DNA of 8,696 nt. Source: Gammaproteobacteria bacterium. GTDB taxonomy: Bacteria; Pseudomonadota; Gammaproteobacteria; Xanthomonadales; Rhodanobacteraceae. The stretch is taken from assembly GCA_005877675.1 (NCBI GenBank), contig VBNZ01000122.1, forward strand, positions 1 to 8,696. The letters run 5' to 3'. The notes under the pieces are model-generated. The model was not told the DNA's origin, searched no databases, and worked only from the letters and a program-made list of their open reading frames with translations. The position numbers and the translations under genes are program-made. Numbering within the stretch: position 1 is the first letter of the stretch; each line of letters begins with the position of its first letter. This document shows, piece by piece, positions 8,001 to 8,696 of the stretch.

Positions 8001-8696
8001 AGAACGTCAAGCTGCAACGCAGCGCGCCCCTGGGTCAAGGTTGGGAGCTATACAAGCCGAGCTTTCTGCAGTTTTGCGTGCGGCCGATCGGCAAGCGCAC
8101 GGTCAGCATTGCGATGGCCGACGGTAAGGTGCACCAGTTCGACGTGAGGGCGGATCCGGATTGCGCTGTGGGCTATGTACCGCAGCAGTTCGCGATGGGT
8201 TTCAATCCGCGTGCAGGCACGACGAGTGCGCTTGAGGTGCTCGACCAGGGAGGGACGCTGTTGCAGGGCGATACTGTCTATGATCCCGATACAGCGACCG
8301 CCTACGATTCGATGCTGTATCGGTTGACCACGATCGACCAGTACAAGTACATCCTCAAGAGCAAGGACAACGCGACTACGTTCCAGGTCGTGCAGATCAC
8401 TGATCCGAATGGCGCGACGCTGACCATCAGCGACAACGGCGTTGTCAGTAGCAATGGCTCGGCGATCCAATTCCAGCGCGATGCGCAAGGTCGCATCACG
8501 CAGGTGAGCGACCCTGCCGGGCGCACGGTGAAGTACGCTTATACCGCCGCAGGCGATCTCGACAGCATTACCAGCCCACTGAACCAAGCGTCGCGCAACC
8601 AGTACCAGGCGGTGCCGGCGGCGCTGGCGCATCTGCTGACGAGCTGGACCGACCCATCGGGCACACAGGCGTTACGCAACGAATACGACGCGAGCG
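4826..8696 (+). CDS. Literal body ORF: transglutaminase-like RHS-repeat protein without signal peptide (3' partial)
   Basis: The frame is open from just after a TGA at 4766-4768 to the window end. The only plausible independent start near the domain is GTG 4826, followed by LKTVQLTPAIRTLAASLGN-type sequence (V at 4826 read as Met). No good Shine-Dalgarno precedes it, and such a product would lack an export signal. It overlaps the 5' ORF by 179 bases. I consider it the downstream part of one gene rather than a separate gene. The domain content is described under the composite entry. Confidence 0.6.
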   Translation, partial: MKTVQLTPAIRTLAASLGNNPVQIYNWVRDHVVFTPTYGSIQGSEATLQTRHGNAFDTASLLIALLRAANIPARYSYGTIEVPAALAQNWVGGVTTPDAAVALFAQGGIPAQGAINGGAISAIQIEHVWVQAFVDFSPSRGAINRSAKTWVPLDAAFKQYRYTQGMAVRTDVSVDTAALSAKLTQGATQTGDMVQGLDPAALSTAYTDFTTRVANYITTHKASATVNDVLGSQTTINEDLPLLAGALPYKTIAVGAVYATLPDTLRWQIQYGLYASDLDRSNNNAIVAVTQSLPKSVGKRVTLSFAGATTTDKNKLGILLNSNPLPVTLSASGVQMTAQLTVDGQAVATGGNVTLGTALVGGFGIYEPRIGAWTYTASSRVVAGETHSIAAIGQGVAPSMLGASRDRLNALSTQLAAKQYSGITQDALVGEVLNYAALAYTTTVASNSELMCKACGVVGYALPTITRVNTHAAATYVKGVPQTLAFSGLALNVEMLGRSAVALDGNAAHALAFQRTYGEHASAYTHLLLDALFTDVNHSGRAASTVRALEAANAAKQKIFQITSSNSSTIVPQLNVDPVTIGAVNDAIAAGQTATISQASIAVGNWNGVGYLLEDATTGSGDYEITDRDEAQLVVAGGWLPLALAGPGLAVQGDQIATALQNTFTAETNYYAAAVALLADYGSIAWNNFVGAPLVVSQWWLCDLWDGLPASLSGPGTTLISSISVDDFTPLPGAPTSNNAPYFTSTPAASGAMAQPYQYFATAVDPDGDALTFHLVNGPAGMTMALNGLVAWASPITGSYPVTLRVSDGKADVDQSFTLTIGQVMPLDLTLAIAPQFVNDGDTVTITAATTGGSGTVTKSLTIDGAVVALDANGQAKVVAHGAGGHPVVATASDNKGSLTRTNAFGVNVPGDTTPPTVKITAPNDGDTLTTTASISGMVSDANVTLWQLLSSPSGQGQWRELARGTQNVNGALSSFDPSQLANGQYDLTLIAYDANGQQGSDLIHVLVYGDLKIGQFTVSFNDLQLDVGGLPLTITRTYDSRQKDVKGDFGYGWTLGYQNVKLQRSAPLGQGWELYKPSFLQFCVRPIGKRTVSIAMADGKVHQFDVRADPDCAVGYVPQQFAMGFNPRAGTTSALEVLDQGGTLLQGDTVYDPDTATAYDSMLYRLTTIDQYKYILKSKDNATTFQVVQITDPNGATLTISDNGVVSSNGSAIQFQRDAQGRITQVSDPAGRTVKYAYTAAGDLDSITSPLNQASRNQYQAVPAALAHLLTSWTDPSGTQALRNEYDAS
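4834..4834 (+). other. Frameshift junction, likely one-base insertion (T)
   Basis: GAC-T-GTG-CAG at 4831-4840: dropping T4834 joins ...TTSED to VQLTPAIRTLAASLG in a single frame. The shift must lie between the +1-frame stop at 4766-4768 and the upstream-frame stop at 5002-5004. Upstream of 4834 the +1 frame reads as an Arg-rich shadow (RRSTRLLRQRRL), while the first frame reads as a normal linker. Downstream the reverse holds. There is no prfB-like slow codon or stop to drive programmed +1 slippage. Confidence 0.75.
4889..5287 (+). other. Transglutaminase-like domain lacking the catalytic cysteine
   Basis: The domain opens VQIYNWVRDHVVFTPTYGS and has the core helix HGNAFDTASLLIALLRAANI followed by PARYSYGT, then EHVWVQAFVDF and WVPLDAAF. 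In the transglutaminase core the helix begins G-x-C; here it is G-N-A, with Ala encoded at 4988-4990. His (5204-5206) and Asp (5285-5287) of the triad are kept. Loss of the nucleophile with retention of the fold points to a binding role. I recall related RHS proteins also lacking Cys here, so this may be a family trait and not a local mutation. Confidence 0.7.
6179..6190 (+). other. CxxC motif in the family-specific middle region
   Basis: The codons TGC-AAG-GCC-TGC encode CKAC within SELMCKACGVVGYALPT. They are the only closely paired cysteines in the mature part of this protein. After export they could form a local disulfide or bind metal. The surrounding helix (Y-x-ending, ALPT, KGVPQ) matches the pattern I remember for this family, but I do not recall the CxxC as conserved. 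Confidence 0.4.
7037..7852 (+). other. Three Ig/cadherin-like domains ahead of the RHS shell
   Basis: The first (7037-7288) opens NNAPYFTSTPAASGAMAQPY and has AVDPDGDALTFHL and GSYPVTLRVSDGKADVDQSF, the classic putative-Ig (He_PIG)/dystroglycan-cadherin pattern with the DPDGD turn that can bind calcium. The second (7301-7555) has FVNDGDTVTITA. The third (7559-7852) opens DTTPPTVKITAPNDGDTL and ends NGQYDLTLIAYDANGQQG, a bacterial Ig-like type found before RHS regions. They likely act as stalks between the transglutaminase-like head and the shell. Confidence 0.65.
7868..8696 (+). other. Start of RHS/YD-repeat shell region
   Basis: The sequence GQFTVSFNDLQLDVGGLPLT followed by ITRTYDSR and FGYGWTLGYQ is the standard opening of RHS proteins. 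The first YD-type repeat follows at about 8471-8582 (RDAQGRITQVSDPAGRTVKY then AYTAAGDLDSITSP), with the expected G-R-x-x...Y-x-Y-x-x-x-G-x-L spacing. Another repeat appears to begin at NEYDAS at the very end. More repeats, the core peptide and any C-terminal variable domain must lie downstream. Confidence 0.85.

Larger units (their letters stand above)
4438..8696 (+). pseudogene. Secreted transglutaminase-like/RHS-repeat giant protein, split by a frameshift (3' partial)
   Basis: Reading 4438-4833 in one frame and 4835 onward in the +1 frame gives 1,419 visible residues. Order by reconstructed residue: signal peptide 1-58 (RRG charged end, hydrophobic AVASLTAFCALMAASNALVAP, AQA cleavage site), Pro/Ala/Thr linker to 132, transglutaminase-like domain about 151-283, a long family-specific middle region to about 866 (including GVP, SSNSSTIVPQL and NWNGVGYLLEDATTGSGDYEI), putative Ig/cadherin-like domain 867-950, two more Ig-like domains (about 955-1039 and 1041-1138), RHS N-terminal beta region from 1144 (GLPLTITRTYDSR...GYGWTLGYQ) and the first YD repeat near 1345-1382. 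RHS proteins build hollow beta shells that often enclose a C-terminal toxin; that part is beyond the window. The split could be a real mutation or a base-call error: no other stop or shift is seen in about 3.9 kb, so decay is recent if real. Confidence 0.8.

Noticed and set aside
7034..8038. Minus-strand open frame of 334 codons opposite the Ig/RHS region
   Set aside because: The plus strand here encodes clear He_PIG and RHS motifs. The antisense product is Arg-rich and motif-free.

Overview
The window (8,696 bases, GC-rich) is almost entirely filled by two very large same-strand genes for secreted, multi-domain surface-type proteins. Both run off the window: the first is missing its 5' end and the second its 3' end. 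Codon use strongly favours G/C in third positions. The second gene belongs to a transglutaminase-like/RHS family that I recall mainly from Gram-negative bacteria. A beta- or gamma-proteobacterium (Burkholderiales or Xanthomonadales type) is my best guess, but there is no rRNA or other taxon marker to prove it. I see no tRNA, rRNA, CRISPR array, insertion sequence, integrase or attachment site.

Region 1 (bases 2-4303) is a partial gene with at least 1,433 codons. In order it appears to encode the end of a beta-propeller-like region, an alpha/alpha-toroid (prenyltransferase/squalene-oxidase-type repeats with QNADGGWG and QQADGSW motifs), about three tandem Ig-like domains that resemble macroglobulin domains, a Rossmann-like alpha/beta segment, a beta-sandwich, a glycine-rich beta-solenoid-like module containing four of the protein's six visible cysteines, and a C-terminal beta domain with a helical tail. 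The toroid plus macroglobulin-like repeats recall alpha-2-macroglobulin-type proteins, but no thioester motif is visible.

Region 2 (4304-4437) is a 134-base gap. It holds a nested inverted repeat and a possible 19-codon leader ORF with a Shine-Dalgarno-like sequence. No convincing promoter or U-tract terminator is seen, so the two large genes are probably co-transcribed.

Region 3 (4438-8696) is a giant RHS protein with an N-terminal signal peptide, a transglutaminase-fold domain, a long family-specific middle region, Ig-like/cadherin-like domains, and the start of the RHS/YD-repeat shell. It is split by an apparent one-base insertion at about base 4834. The signal peptide and linker lie in one frame and everything from the transglutaminase domain onward lies in the +1 frame. 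Reading across the junction restores the sequence SEDVQLTPAI, which fits the family as I remember it. The transglutaminase domain keeps the His and Asp of the triad but has Ala where the nucleophilic Cys should be, so it is probably a non-catalytic fold.

Taken together this looks like a two-gene secreted system: a macroglobulin-like/toroid giant protein and an RHS shell protein with a pseudo-transglutaminase head. Any variable toxin tip and immunity gene would lie downstream of the window.
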